From the NCBI GenBank assembly GCA_016720065.1, contig JADJXY010000001.1, forward strand, positions 574,444-638,443: a stretch of DNA of 64,000 nt. Direction: 5' to 3'. This document shows, piece by piece, positions 43,309 to 51,635 of this stretch. Position numbers and translations under genes: made by a program. Position 1 is the stretch's first letter; every line of letters starts with the position of its first letter. Under the pieces are notes generated by a model. The model was not told where the DNA came from. It saw nothing but the letters and a program-made list of their open reading frames with translations, and did not search any database. This DNA is from Betaproteobacteria bacterium (GTDB lineage Bacteria > Pseudomonadota > Gammaproteobacteria > Burkholderiales > Rhodocyclaceae).

Positions 43309-44364
43309 TTAGGTGGTCACCGCCTGTTGGGCCAAGACGTCACGGGCGCGCTGTATCTTGCGCAGGATTTCCTCGCCGCTGGCCTTCCAAACATAACGCT
43401 TTGGATTCTGGTTGCGCTCGGCAAGGTAGGTGATGATCGTATCGGCCAACTCCTTCACCGAGGCAAAGCTGCCTTCGCTGATCCTGTCGGTCAGGTCGCG
43501 AAAGAAGCGCTCGACAAGGTTGAGCCACGAGGACGAGGTCGGCGTGAAATGCATGTGGAAGCGGGGATGCTTGGCCAGCCAGGCTTTGACCTCCGGATGC
43601 TTGTGGGTGGCATAGTTGTCGGCGATCAGATGGATCGCCAAGTGCTTGGGCGTTTCCCGATGGATCTTCTTGAGGAAGGCCAGCCATTCCTGGTGCCGAT
43701 GCTGCTCGGCGATGGTCGTGATCAATTTGCCCTCCAGGTAGTTGAGGGCGGCGAACAGTGTCAGGGTGCCATGCCGAATGTAATCGTGGCTGGCGGTCTT
43801 GATATGACCGATGCCCAATGGCAGGCCCGGTTGGGTACGTTCCAGCGCCTGGCACTGCGACTTCTCATCACAGCACAGCACCAGTGCTTTCTCCGGCGGA
43901 TTGAGATAGAGGCCGATGACATCCCAGAATTTGTCCTCGAAATGCGCGTCATTCGACAACTTGAAGGTGCGGGTCAGGTGCGGCTTGATGTCGTTGGCAG
44001 CCCACAGGCGCTGCACGCTGGCCTTGGAGATGCCTGCCGCTTGCGCCATGGTTCTGCAACTCCAACGCCCCAGCGTGGCCGGTGGCCGGGTGACCGTCTC
44101 CAAGGTCTTCTGTACGGCCGCGACCGGAAGCGCAGGCTTGCGGCCGCGACCGGGCGCATCCACCAGGCCCGCCAGCCGATGCGCGACGAACCGTCGGCAC
44201 CAGTGACTCACCGTTACCCGCGTGACGCCAACCGCTTCGCTGATCGCGGTCTGCGTGCGCCCTTCGGCGGCCAAAAGAATAATCCGCGCACGTTGGCGAT
44301 CCCGAACGGATACCGTGCTCGCTCGCAACCGCTTATTGACTCGGCACAATAATGCTTGAAATTT
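43309..44364 (-). pseudogene. Outer IS630 transposase, main fragment (interrupted)
   Basis: About 351 codons of an IS630-family DDE transposase. An N-terminal helix-turn-helix (TQTAISEAVGVTRVTVSHWCRR) precedes the catalytic region, whose acidic residues sit in LVLCCDEKSQ, HLIADNYATHKHP and SSWLNLVERFF. The first 17 residues are separated by the inner insertion and found at 45457-45507. Removing the inner element and one TA rejoins them in frame (HELT followed by KFQALLCRV) to give a 368-residue protein. As it stands the gene is inactive unless another start is used. Confidence 0.9.
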
Positions 44365-44365
44365 A

Positions 44366-45455
44366 TGGGTCAGCCCCCATGTTGGACGAATGGAAAAAGA
44401 CGACGCAAGATATTCGACACTTGAGCAACTGCACGAACGGCGTAAGCAAGTGGTGCGGCTGCACCGCAAGGGCTACGGCGTAATGCAAATCGTCGAGCTC
44501 AGTGGGCTTTCGTATCCGACAGTTCGGTCTGCGATTGATCGGTATGAAGAAGGTGGCCTTGCTGCCCTCAAGCCGACCACGCGAGGCAAACGCGCAGGTC
44601 AAGGGCGGACGCTGACAGAGGAGCAAGAGGAGGCGATCCGAAAGATCATTTGTGACAAGCGCCCCGAGCAACTGAAGATGGAATTTGCGCTTTGGAATCG
44701 TGCTGCGGTCATGCAACTGATCGAACGGGAATATGGCATCAAACTATCGGTACGCGGTGTCGGCAACTATCTGTCGCGCTGGGGCTTCACCCCCCAGAAG
44801 CCGATCAAGAAGGCCTACGAGCAACGACCGGAAGCCGTGCAAGCCTGGCTCAATGAGCAATACCCGGAAATAGAGAAGCGTGCCAAGGCGGAAGGCGGCG
44901 AGATTCACTGGGGCGATGAAACTGCCTTGGTCAATACCGATGTACGCGGTCGCTGCTACGCACCGGCAGGCAAGACGCCGGTCACCTACACGGTAGGCGG
45001 TACGCGGCAGAAGCTGTCGATGATTGCGACGGTGACCAATCAGGGCAAAACACGTTGGATGATCATTGACGAGGCGTTCAACTCCGACAAGCTGATCGAA
45101 TTCCTTGACGCGCTGATCAAGGATGCCGGCAAGAAGGTGTTCTTGATTCTCGACAATTTGCGGGTCCATCACAGCAAACCGGTCAAGGCATGGGCCGCTG
45201 AACGTCAGGACAAGATCGAACTGTTCTACCTGCCCAGCTATAGCCCGGAGCTGAACCCTGAGGAGCGTCTCAATGCCGACCTCAAGCATGCCATCGGGAC
45301 GAAAGTGCCGGTGCGCACCAAGGCCAAATTGAAACTCGCCGCTACCGAACACATGGTCAAACTCGAACAATCACCCGAGCGGGTCAAAAGCTTCTTCCAA
45401 GATCCGCGTGTCAAATATGCCGCTTGAAAATTCAAACTTAAGCTGGCCGGATCAA
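44366..45455. mobile_element. Inner IS630-family insertion sequence
   Basis: A 1090-bp element flanked by TA at 44364-44365 and 45456-45457 and carrying one intact transposase gene. The termini are only partly inverted (TGGGTCAGCCCCC against TTGATCCGGCCAG). It is inserted in the 5' part of the outer element's transposase gene and in the opposite orientation. Its boundaries are fixed by the exact restoration of that reading frame. Confidence 0.88.
44390..45427 (+). CDS. IS630-family transposase (inner element, intact)
   Basis: A 345-residue transposase. The N-terminal helix-turn-helix domain includes GYGVMQIVELSGLSYPTVRS, a second domain follows with LIEREYGIKLSVRGVGNYLSR, and the DDE catalytic core has Asp in HWGDETALV, Asp in LILDNLRVHHSK and Glu in SPELNPEERLNADLK. 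All three catalytic residues are present and the frame is complete, so the element may be active. It differs clearly in sequence from the outer transposase, so the two are distinct IS630 subgroups rather than copies. Confidence 0.94.
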   Translation: MEKDDARYSTLEQLHERRKQVVRLHRKGYGVMQIVELSGLSYPTVRSAIDRYEEGGLAALKPTTRGKRAGQGRTLTEEQEEAIRKIICDKRPEQLKMEFALWNRAAVMQLIEREYGIKLSVRGVGNYLSRWGFTPQKPIKKAYEQRPEAVQAWLNEQYPEIEKRAKAEGGEIHWGDETALVNTDVRGRCYAPAGKTPVTYTVGGTRQKLSMIATVTNQGKTRWMIIDEAFNSDKLIEFLDALIKDAGKKVFLILDNLRVHHSKPVKAWAAERQDKIELFYLPSYSPELNPEERLNADLKHAIGTKVPVRTKAKLKLAATEHMVKLEQSPERVKSFFQDPRVKYAA

Positions 45456-45456
45456 T

Positions 45457-45507
45457 AGTCAGTTCATGCGCCTCTTCCGGCTCCAGCACCAGTCGCGTTC
45501 TCGCCAT
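45457..45507 (-). pseudogene. Outer IS630 transposase, N-terminal fragment
   Basis: Seventeen codons reading MARTRLVLEPEEAHELT, the typical start of this IS630 subgroup, cut off by the inner element at the TA dinucleotide 45456-45457. The rest of the gene continues at 44364 and below. Confidence 0.88.
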
Positions 45508-45587
45508 GATTCCCTCCCCAATACCCGTTGGGTTTCAAGTATAGGCGAGCCCCATGAAATGATACGCATTAATGAGACACTACACTA

Positions 45588-45606
45588 GTTTTGTTCTGAT
45601 GGTCAT
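45588..45606 (-). pseudogene. Native 5' end of the PEP-CTERM gene, separated by the outer IS
   Basis: ATG at 45606 begins codons for MTIRTK and the first base of a Leu codon, preceded by GGAGACACC as ribosome-binding site. The remainder of the gene starts at 43278 on the far side of the outer element. The n-region (Arg, Lys) completes a standard signal peptide. Confidence 0.88.
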
Positions 45607-45680
45607 GGTGTCTCCAATGTAGGTGGTTCAGTGCCTTGATTGCGTCGAAGGGCGCCGCTCAGCGGCACGGGGCGATGTCA

Positions 45681-45697
45681 AGCAACTATTACGCCAG
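45681..45697 (-). promoter_or_regulatory. Sigma-54 (-24/-12) promoter of the PEP-CTERM gene
   Basis: Read leftwards the site is CTGGCGTAATAGTTGCT. The GG and GC dinucleotides are exactly ten bases apart, and the flanking CTGGC and TTGCT match the RpoN consensus. The expected start site near 45670 leaves a leader of about 65 bases before the native ATG at 45606. RpoN-dependent control of PEP-CTERM genes by PrsK/PrsR is known in related bacteria. The surrounding gene-free stretch 45607-45943 holds nothing else that I can identify. Confidence 0.75.
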
Positions 45698-45943
45698 GAT
45701 TGGAAAATCATGTTGATTCAATTTGTTGCGCGTAATGGGTGGCAAGGGCCGGGCTTGTGAGTGTAAAGAATCCCGACACCTCCCGGGCTGGACGGGTAGC
45801 GGAAAAGACTTCGGCCACGGGGGCGCGCCCCGACGCCCGGAGGTCTTGCGCTCCGGTGCTGCGCCTGATGGGTCTGGAAGAGAGCCGCGCGTGCAATCGG
45901 TGGCGACGGCGCGTGAGGTGCCGCCCGCAGGCGGCTTGGCCGG

Positions 45944-46759
45944 CTACGCGTAAGCGTGCTCCGCCGCCGGGAAGGAGCCGTCCTTGACGGCCTTGACGTA
46001 GGCTTCCACCGCGCCTCTCAGGCTGGCGGAGCCTTCCATGAAGTTGCGCACGAAGCGGGGCTTGCGTCCGGGGGCGACGTCGAGCATGTCGTGCAGGACC
46101 AGCACCTGACCGGAGCAATCGGCACCGGCGCCGATGCCGATGGTGGGGATGGCGAGGCGGGCGGTGAGCAAGGATGCCAGGGGGGCGGGAATGGCTTCCA
46201 GCACGATGAGGGTGGCGCCGGCTTCCTGGAGCGCCACGGCGTCGGTCAGCAGTTGGGCGGCACCGGCGTCGTCGCGGCCCTGGACCTTGAAGCCACCGAG
46301 TTGATGGACGGATTGGGGGGTGAGCCCCACGTGGGCGCAGACGGGAATGCCGCGGCGGGTGAGGAAGCGGGTGGTGTCGACCATGTCCTGGCCGCCTTCC
46401 AGCTTGACCATGTGGGCGCCGGCGGCCATCAGGCGGGCGGCGTTGGCGAAGGTTTCCTGGGGGGAAACCTGGAAGCTGCCGAAGGGCATGTCGGCGACGA
46501 TCAGGGCCCGCCGGGAACCCCGGGCCACGGCGCCGGTGTGGTAGGCGATGTCGTCCAGGGTCACGGGAAGGGTGGAATCATGGCCCTGCAGGACCATGCC
46601 CAGGGAATCGCCGATGAGCAGGACCTCGACGCCGCAATCGTCCAGAAGGCGGGCGAAGCTGGCGTCGTAGCAGGTCAGGACGGCGATTTTCTCGCCGCCT
46701 TCCTTCATGCGGGCGAGGTCGACATGGGTCAGGCGACGGCTGGAGGCTTGGGCCGACAA
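45944..46759 (-). CDS. panB: 3-methyl-2-oxobutanoate hydroxymethyltransferase PanB
   Basis: A 271-residue TIM-barrel enzyme making ketopantoate, the first committed step to pantothenate. Family motifs include KIAVLTCYDASFARLLDD, LLIGDSLGMVLQGHD (metal and substrate binding), VVADMPFGSFQ-like VADMPFGSF, VCAHVGLTPQSV and IPTIGIGAGADCSGQVLVLHD (quoted in part). Length is normal. It lies 52 bp downstream of the chemoreceptor gene. Its usual neighbour panC is displaced by the PEP-CTERM gene and the insertion sequences. Confidence 0.96.
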   Translation of the reverse strand: MSAQASSRRLTHVDLARMKEGGEKIAVLTCYDASFARLLDDCGVEVLLIGDSLGMVLQGHDSTLPVTLDDIAYHTGAVARGSRRALIVADMPFGSFQVSPQETFANAARLMAAGAHMVKLEGGQDMVDTTRFLTRRGIPVCAHVGLTPQSVHQLGGFKVQGRDDAGAAQLLTDAVALQEAGATLIVLEAIPAPLASLLTARLAIPTIGIGAGADCSGQVLVLHDMLDVAPGRKPRFVRNFMEGSASLRGAVEAYVKAVKDGSFPAAEHAYA

Positions 46760-46811
46760 GGGAAGCTCCGGATCAGGCGGTCAGGGGGCGAAGGGAGTTT
46801 TTTACAGGCGC

Positions 46812-47939
46812 TCAGTGCGGGGCGCAGAGGATGTCCGGGTTGTTGACCCCATGCTGGGCCATGCGTTCCAGGCAGGAGAGCACTTCCAGGCTGGCGCTTT
46901 CCATGAGGGTGATGCAGTCGGTGCCGCCCGCGAAGTCGCCGTTGCGGAAACGCTGCACCGCCTCGCGGCCGAGCTTATGTACGGCCAGGTGCGGGTTTTC
47001 CATGGCGGCGTAGCCGTCCAGGCGCGAGAAGCACGCCTTGCCGTCGCCCTCGTAGTACCACTTGCCCAGGCGGCAGGCGGTGTGGTCGGCGAAATCGGAG
47101 GCCGACTTGGGCGAGTAGCCGAAGAAGACCTTGTAGATTTCGAACTTGAAGACCAGGTGGTCCATCTTGGCCAGTTCGGTAAAACTGCGCAGGGCCGAGA
47201 TGGCGATGTCGCGTTCCATCTTGCGCGAGGCGTCGATGATGCCGCCGATGCGCTGGGAGGCTTCGTTGCCGTCGGCGCCGAAGCCGGAAGACTTGGCGGC
47301 CAGTTTTTCCATGGCGCTGTGGGCGCTGGTGGTTTCCTGGCTGATGGCCTGCACCAGGGCGGAAATGTCGTTGGTGGCCTTGGAGGTGCGTTCGGCGAGC
47401 TTCCTGACTTCATCGGCCACCACGGCGAAGCCGCGACCGGCCTCGCCGGCCCGGGCCGCTTCGATGGCGGCGTTGAGGGCCAGCAGATTGGTCTGGTCGG
47501 CAATTTCCTTGATGAGGGAGAGGATGCTGCCGATCTTGTTGGCGCTTTCGTTCAGGCCCACCACTTTTTCCATGGTGCCGTGGGAATCCGCTGCCAGGGA
47601 GCCCAGATCGGTACTGATGCGCTGCATGAGCTCGCTGCTCTCGGCGGAAGTGTTGGCGGCGACGATGGCCTCGTCCTTGGTGCCGCGCAGATCGCCAGCC
47701 AGGAGGGCGAGGGTCTGCTGGGAGGCTTGCAGGGAGGAACCGAAGGTTTCCAGGTTCTTGAGCAGCAGATCCCAGGCCCCCGAATTGCGGGTATTGCCAT
47801 CGACTTGCGTCTGCAAGGTCTGGCGCCGGCTTTCGCTGTCGCTCAACTGGTTGCGCAGGAGCGTGCTCTCGTTTTCAAGTTGGGTGATGCGTGCGCGTGC
47901 TTCATCGAGTTCCCGGGAATTCCCGCCAAACAATCCCAT
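46812..47939 (-). CDS. Soluble methyl-accepting chemotaxis protein with CZB zinc-binding domain
   Basis: A 375-residue cytoplasmic chemoreceptor without membrane helices. The N-terminal 60 residues form a coiled coil (LDEARARITQLENESTLLRN). The signalling hairpin tip is IADQTNLLALNAAIEAARAG, then GRGFAVVADEVRKLAERT. The C-terminus carries a chemoreceptor zinc-binding (CZB) domain with His in MDHLVFKFEIYK, Cys in ACRLGKWYYEG and His residues in PHLAVHKLG. CZB domains sense zinc or hypochlorous acid and often pair with soluble receptors. The ATG at 47939 follows an AGGAGGAGG site. Confidence 0.9.
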   Translation of the reverse strand: MGLFGGNSRELDEARARITQLENESTLLRNQLSDSESRRQTLQTQVDGNTRNSGAWDLLLKNLETFGSSLQASQQTLALLAGDLRGTKDEAIVAANTSAESSELMQRISTDLGSLAADSHGTMEKVVGLNESANKIGSILSLIKEIADQTNLLALNAAIEAARAGEAGRGFAVVADEVRKLAERTSKATNDISALVQAISQETTSAHSAMEKLAAKSSGFGADGNEASQRIGGIIDASRKMERDIAISALRSFTELAKMDHLVFKFEIYKVFFGYSPKSASDFADHTACRLGKWYYEGDGKACFSRLDGYAAMENPHLAVHKLGREAVQRFRNGDFAGGTDCITLMESASLEVLSCLERMAQHGVNNPDILCAPH

Positions 47940-47962
47940 GATGCCTCCTCCTTTATTGATCT

Positions 47963-48310
47963 TCAGGGCCGAAAGACAAAGTATATCGCCCCCAGCATGC
48001 ACAAGGCAGCCCACAGATAGTCGAGTTTGAGGGGCTGGTGCATATAGAAGACGACGAAGGGGACGAAGACGGTGAGGGTGATGACCTCCTGCAGGATCTT
48101 CAACTGGGCCAGCGAAAGCTCCGTGTTGCCGATGCGGTTGGCCGGCACCTGGATCAGGTATTCGAAAAGGGCGATGCCCCAGGAGATCAGCGCTGCCACC
48201 CACCAGGGCTTCTCGTTGAGGTGCTTGAGATGGGCGTACCAGGCGAAGGTCATGAAGACGTTGGACAGCGCCAGCAGAATGACGGTCTGCCAGAGGACGG
48301 GGAGGTTCAT
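47963..48310 (-). CDS. DUF486/DMT-superfamily small membrane protein
   Basis: A 115-residue protein with four membrane helices, starting MNLPVLWQTVILLALSNVFM and including AWYAHLKHLNEKPWWVAALI and the ending LCMLGAIYFVFRP, a good match to the DUF486 family. It is related to small multidrug-resistance-type proteins, but no transport function is established. Its start overlaps the folK stop by 4 bp (ATGA). The apparent fusion with folK in a continuous frame is due to a frameshift in folK. Confidence 0.85.
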   Translation of the reverse strand: MNLPVLWQTVILLALSNVFMTFAWYAHLKHLNEKPWWVAALISWGIALFEYLIQVPANRIGNTELSLAQLKILQEVITLTVFVPFVVFYMHQPLKLDYLWAALCMLGAIYFVFRP

Positions 48311-48784
48311 AGGCGCGCGATGGACTGGAGCGCCACCGCCGGCAGCCAGGGCGGCGACGCTGCCGCGGCCGGGCAGGGCGAGGTCGGGGGCGATTTCGCC
48401 CAGGGGGGCGAGGACGAAGGCCCTGAGATGCAGGCGCGGATGGGGCAGGCTCAGGGCCGGGGTGACCAGCACCGTGTCGCCGTGCAGCAGGAGGTCGAGG
48501 TCGAGGCTGCGGGGGCCATTCCTTTCCCGCCGCAGGCGTCCGGCGGACGCTTCCACCGCGAGCAGCGCGGCGAGCAGGTCCAGGGGCGGGAGCTCGGTAT
48601 CCAGGGCGGCGGCGGCGTTGATGAAATCAGGCTGGGCGGCAAGGCTCACCGGCGCGGTGCGGTAGAGGGAGGAGCGGGCGGCCAGCCGCGTCTGCGGCAG
48701 GGCGGCCAGGGCGTCGAAGGCCGCCTGCACCGCGGCGACCGGGTCGCCCAGGTTGGCGCCCAGAGCCACGTAGGCGCGGGTCAT
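48307..48784 (-). CDS. folK: 2-amino-4-hydroxy-6-hydroxymethyldihydropteridine pyrophosphokinase FolK (probable frameshift near the 3' end)
   Basis: FolK, the pyrophosphokinase of folate synthesis. Visible motifs: YVALGANLGDP at the start, SLYRTAPV, FINAAAALDT, and the signature RNGPRSLDLDLLL, followed by LPHPRLHLRAFVLAPLGEIAP. In the given sequence the frame runs on into the DUF486 gene, but one added base near 48345 yields the ending VALQSIARL with a stop at 48307-48309. That stop overlaps the next start as ATGA and gives a normal length of about 159 residues. The start overlaps the pcnB stop as ATGA. Confidence 0.85.
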
Positions 48785-50126
48785 TCTGCGTCGGAGGCGG
48801 GGTTCCCGGTGGCGCCGGGCTTGCGCCGACGGCGGCGGCGTTTCTTGTCGCCGGCCTTTTCCGGCTGCAGCAGGGCGGCCCGGGCCTCGCCGTCGGCGTT
48901 CTGAAATTCGGTCCACCAGCGGCCCAGTTCGCCGTCGATTTCCCCTGCCTCGGCACGCAGGACGAGAAAGTCGTAGGCCGCCCGGAAACGCGGCTGCTCC
49001 AGGAGGGCATAGGGCCGCTTGCCGGCGCGACTCTCGAAGCGCGGCTGCAGCGCCCAGATTTCCTTGATGTCGCCGGCAATGCGGCGGGTGATGGCCAGCT
49101 TTTCCGCCTGGCTGTCGAGCACGTCGTCCATGGCGGCGTAGAGCGCCGGGATATTGGACAGCTCCCCCTTGCCCTTGATCTTGTCCCACTGCGCCAGGAC
49201 CTCGTGCCAGAGCAGGGTGGCAAAGAGGAAGCCGGGGGAGATGGGCTTGCCCTGCTTCACCCGGGCGTCGGTATTGCCCAGGGAAAGCATGACGAACTTC
49301 TCGCCCATGGGCTGCTCCAGGATGACGTCGAGCAGGGGCAGGAGGCCGTGGTGCAGGCCCTCCTCGCGCAACTGGGTCAGGCATTTGACCGAATGGCCCG
49401 AGGTGAGGAGCTTCAACATTTCGTCGAAGAGGCGGGCGGGAGGCACGTTCTCCAGCAGTTCCGCCATTTCGCGGATGGGCTTCCTCGCCGCCGGATCGAT
49501 GAGGAGCCCCAACTTGGCGGCGAGGCGCACGGCCCGCAGCATGCGCACCGGGTCTTCGCGGTAGCGCTTCCTCGGTTCGCCGATCATGCGCAGGGTCTTC
49601 TGCTTCAGGTCGGCGACGCCGTGGTGGTAATCCACCACCGCCTCGGTGGCCGGGTCGTAATAGAGGGCGTTGGCGGTGAAGTCGCGCCGGGCGGCGTCCT
49701 CGGCCTGGCTGCCGAAGACGTTGTCGTGCAGCACCCGGCCGTGCTCGTCCGTCTTGGCGTCGTCCCCCAGCATGCCGCGGAAGGTGGTCACCTCAAGGGT
49801 TTCCTGGCCCATCATCACATGCACGATCTGGAAGCGGCGGCCGATGATGCGGGAGCGGCGGAAGTAGCGGCGAATCTGCTCCGGCGTGGCGTCGGTGGCC
49901 ACGTCGAAATCCTTGGGCTCGGCGCCGATCAGCAGGTCGCGCACCGCGCCGCCCACCACGTAGGCCTTGTGGCCGTGGCTTTGCAGGGTCTCGCACACCC
50001 GCCGGCTGCCGGAACTGACGCGGTCGCGGGTGATGCCGTGGCTGGCCACGGGAATGACCGCCGGTTCGAGCTTGCCGGGGCGGCCTTCTTGCCGCCGAAG
50101 ACGCGGGAAATGAGTTTGCGGATCAC
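48781..50126 (-). CDS. pcnB: Poly(A) polymerase PcnB (one frameshift near the start)
   Basis: A class II nucleotidyltransferase that adds 3' tails to RNA. The catalytic block is VVGGAVRDLLIGAEPKDFDVA, followed by RRFQIVHV and the RRDFTANALYYDP region; the Arg/Lys-rich C-terminus (KKRRRRRRKPG) is typical of proteobacterial PcnB. The uninterrupted frame starts only at 50049 (MASHGITRDR). One extra base in a C run near 50085 joins it to an upstream part beginning VIRKLISRVFGGKKAAP from a GTG at 50126, the usual N-terminus. It is upstream of folK in the common betaproteobacterial order. Confidence 0.92.
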
Positions 50127-50170
50127 GGGAAGCCGGTTCGGTGCGGCAAAGCCGCGGAAAAACGCGGATT

Positions 50171-50834
50171 CTACCGCAGAGTGATGATTTTCCAGCCCAT
50201 TTCGCTGGCGTGGGCGCGCAGGGTCTCGTCCGGGTCCACCGCCACCGGGGTATCGACGCTGGACAGGAGCGGCAGATCGTTGAGGGAATCGCTGTAGAAA
50301 TAGCTCTTTTCGAAGCTGCCCCACCACAGGCCCAGGGATTCCAGCCAGGCCTCGGTGCGCAGGATCTTGCCTTCCCGGAACGACGGCGTGCCCCGGGCGC
50401 GCCCGGTAAAGCGGCCGTCTTCCCACTCCGGCACCGTGGCGATCAGGTGCGGTACGCCGAACTCCCGGGCGATGGGGCCGGTGACGAAACTGTTGGTGGC
50501 GGTGACCCAGGGGCGCAAAGGTCGCCGTCATCCTGGTGCCGCCGCACCAGCGCCCGGGCCGCGTCGCCGATCAGCGGGCGAATGTGGCGCTCCAGGTACT
50601 CGGCGTGCCAGGCATCGAGTTCCGCCCGCGGGTGGCGGGTGAGCGGCGCCAGTTGGAAGGCCAGAAAGGCATGGATATCCAGGGTGCCGGCCTTGTACTG
50701 CTCGTAGAACTCGATGTTCCTGGCCTCCTGGATTTCCCGGTCGACCACCCCTTGCCGATGAGAAACTGGGCCCACTCGAAATCGGAGTCGCCGGAGAGAA
50801 GGGTGTTGTCGAGGTCGAAGAGAGCGAGGTTCAT
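50171..50834 (-). CDS. HAD-superfamily phosphatase, SerB-like subfamily IB (two frameshifts)
   Basis: The nucleophile motif is at the start, MNLALFDLDNTLLSGDSDFE, and the late motif YFYSDSLNDLPLL marks the C-terminal Asp site. Between them the frame shifts twice (near 50750 and near 50515); rejoining gives RQGVVDREIQEARNIEFYEQYK, the TATNSFVTGPIAREFGV motif II region and a total of about 221 residues, normal for HAD-IB. Substrate is unknown; phosphoserine-like or histidinol-phosphate-like small phosphates are typical. It sits between hda and pcnB, as in many relatives, but is separated from hda by a toxin-antitoxin pair. Confidence 0.82.
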
Positions 50835-51048
50835 GGGGGGGTGGGGGCGGGGGGTTAGGTGGAACGTTTGGCCCGAGGGGCTCGCGTCGCCGACGGCAGA
50901 ATTACAAAGCTGACGGCCTACGCGGCTGATCCGGCGTCGCTCCCGGGCGATGGCTCGAACACCCAGTGGCGTAGCCGTCGAGAGGTTCCTCATGCAGCGT
51001 GTCCAGAAGCCAGCGGGGCATGCGCAGACCCCAAACGATTCCAATACC

Positions 51049-51258
51049 CTACTTCCAGTCGAGATTCAATTTACGGTGGGACGCTGCGCAGTCTCGCAAG
51101 TAGAGGTTGATGAGGCTTTGGTAGGGAATACCGACCTCCTCTGACAGGGCCTTGAAGTAGCCAATTGATTCTTCATCCAGGCGAATCGTGACCTGCTTCT
51201 TCAACTGAGAAGCGTAGGGATTCTTCCTGGCGTTGGAGAAGTCGTATTCTTTTCGCAT
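51049..51258 (-). CDS. brnA: BrnA-type antitoxin
   Basis: A 69-residue ribbon-helix-helix protein: a basic N-terminus (MRKEYDFSNARKNPYASQL) followed by the DNA-binding strand KKQVTIRLDEESI and helices GYFKALSEEVGIPYQSLINL. It neutralises BrnT and represses the operon with it. It begins 9 bp after the toxin gene's stop; the toxin-first order is characteristic of brnTA. The DNA is A/T-richer than adjacent housekeeping genes. Confidence 0.88.
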   Translation of the reverse strand: MRKEYDFSNARKNPYASQLKKQVTIRLDEESIGYFKALSEEVGIPYQSLINLYLRDCAASHRKLNLDWK

Positions 51259-51267
51259 GGGGCACCT

Positions 51268-51549
51268 TTACGGGTAAGACTTCATTTCCTTGGCCGTCGC
51301 TTTTCGGGCGGAGATCAAGCGAATCACACCACCGTCGCCTCGATAGCAATGGCAGACGACCAGGAGCTTTAGCGCAACGCTCAGGCCAAGCAGGACAAAA
51401 CGATCTTCGTCGCCAGAATGGTCGGGGTCGTCGATAAGCTTGGCGCGGGTGTCGTAGAAGGCGGATTTCGCCTCTTCGAAGCTCACGCCGTGCTTTTTGA
51501 CGTTGGCAGAGGCCTTCTGTTCGTCCCACTCGAAGTGCAGAGTGCTCAT
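51268..51549 (-). CDS. brnT: BrnT-type ribonuclease toxin
   Basis: A 93-residue RelE-like toxin. Family features are FEWDEQKASANVKKHGVSFEEAKSAF (quoted in part: FEWDEQKASANVKKHGVSF) near the start and VIRLISARKATAKEMKSY at the end; the conserved ISAR is present. The ATG at 51549 is used rather than 51618 because it begins directly at the family start (MSTLHFEWDEQK). The 86-bp upstream region has repeated TGTAGT words that could be a BrnA operator. Both open frames are intact, so the module may be functional. Confidence 0.88.
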   Translation of the reverse strand: MSTLHFEWDEQKASANVKKHGVSFEEAKSAFYDTRAKLIDDPDHSGDEDRFVLLGLSVALKLLVVCHCYRGDGGVIRLISARKATAKEMKSYP

Positions 51550-51635
51550 GGGAAGAGTGTAGTTACAATGTAGTGCTATTGCAAGTGCGGAGCCCGGCGG
51601 TACGGGCGTAGTGAACATTGCCTTGCGGTCGGCGC

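Larger units (their letters stand above)
43281..45585. mobile_element. Outer IS630-family insertion sequence (itself interrupted)
   Basis: The ends are inverted: GTGTAGTGTCTC inward from 43281 and the same inward from 45585, with weaker matching over about 30 bp. TA is duplicated at 43279-43280 and 45586-45587. Joining the flanks recreates CTAG, the known IS630 target. Without the inner element and its TA copy the unit is 1213 bp, a normal IS630 length. It interrupts codon 7 of the PEP-CTERM gene. Confidence 0.92.

Noticed and set aside
45708..46118. Arg-rich 136-codon frame overlapping the panB 3' end
   Set aside because: Same-strand shadow of panB in another frame, running into the promoter region; no protein-like features.
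47963..49384. Apparent natural fusion of FolK and a DUF486 membrane protein
   Set aside because: The join is out of family register. One base restores a FolK stop overlapping the DUF486 start as ATGA, and a frameshift is far more likely.
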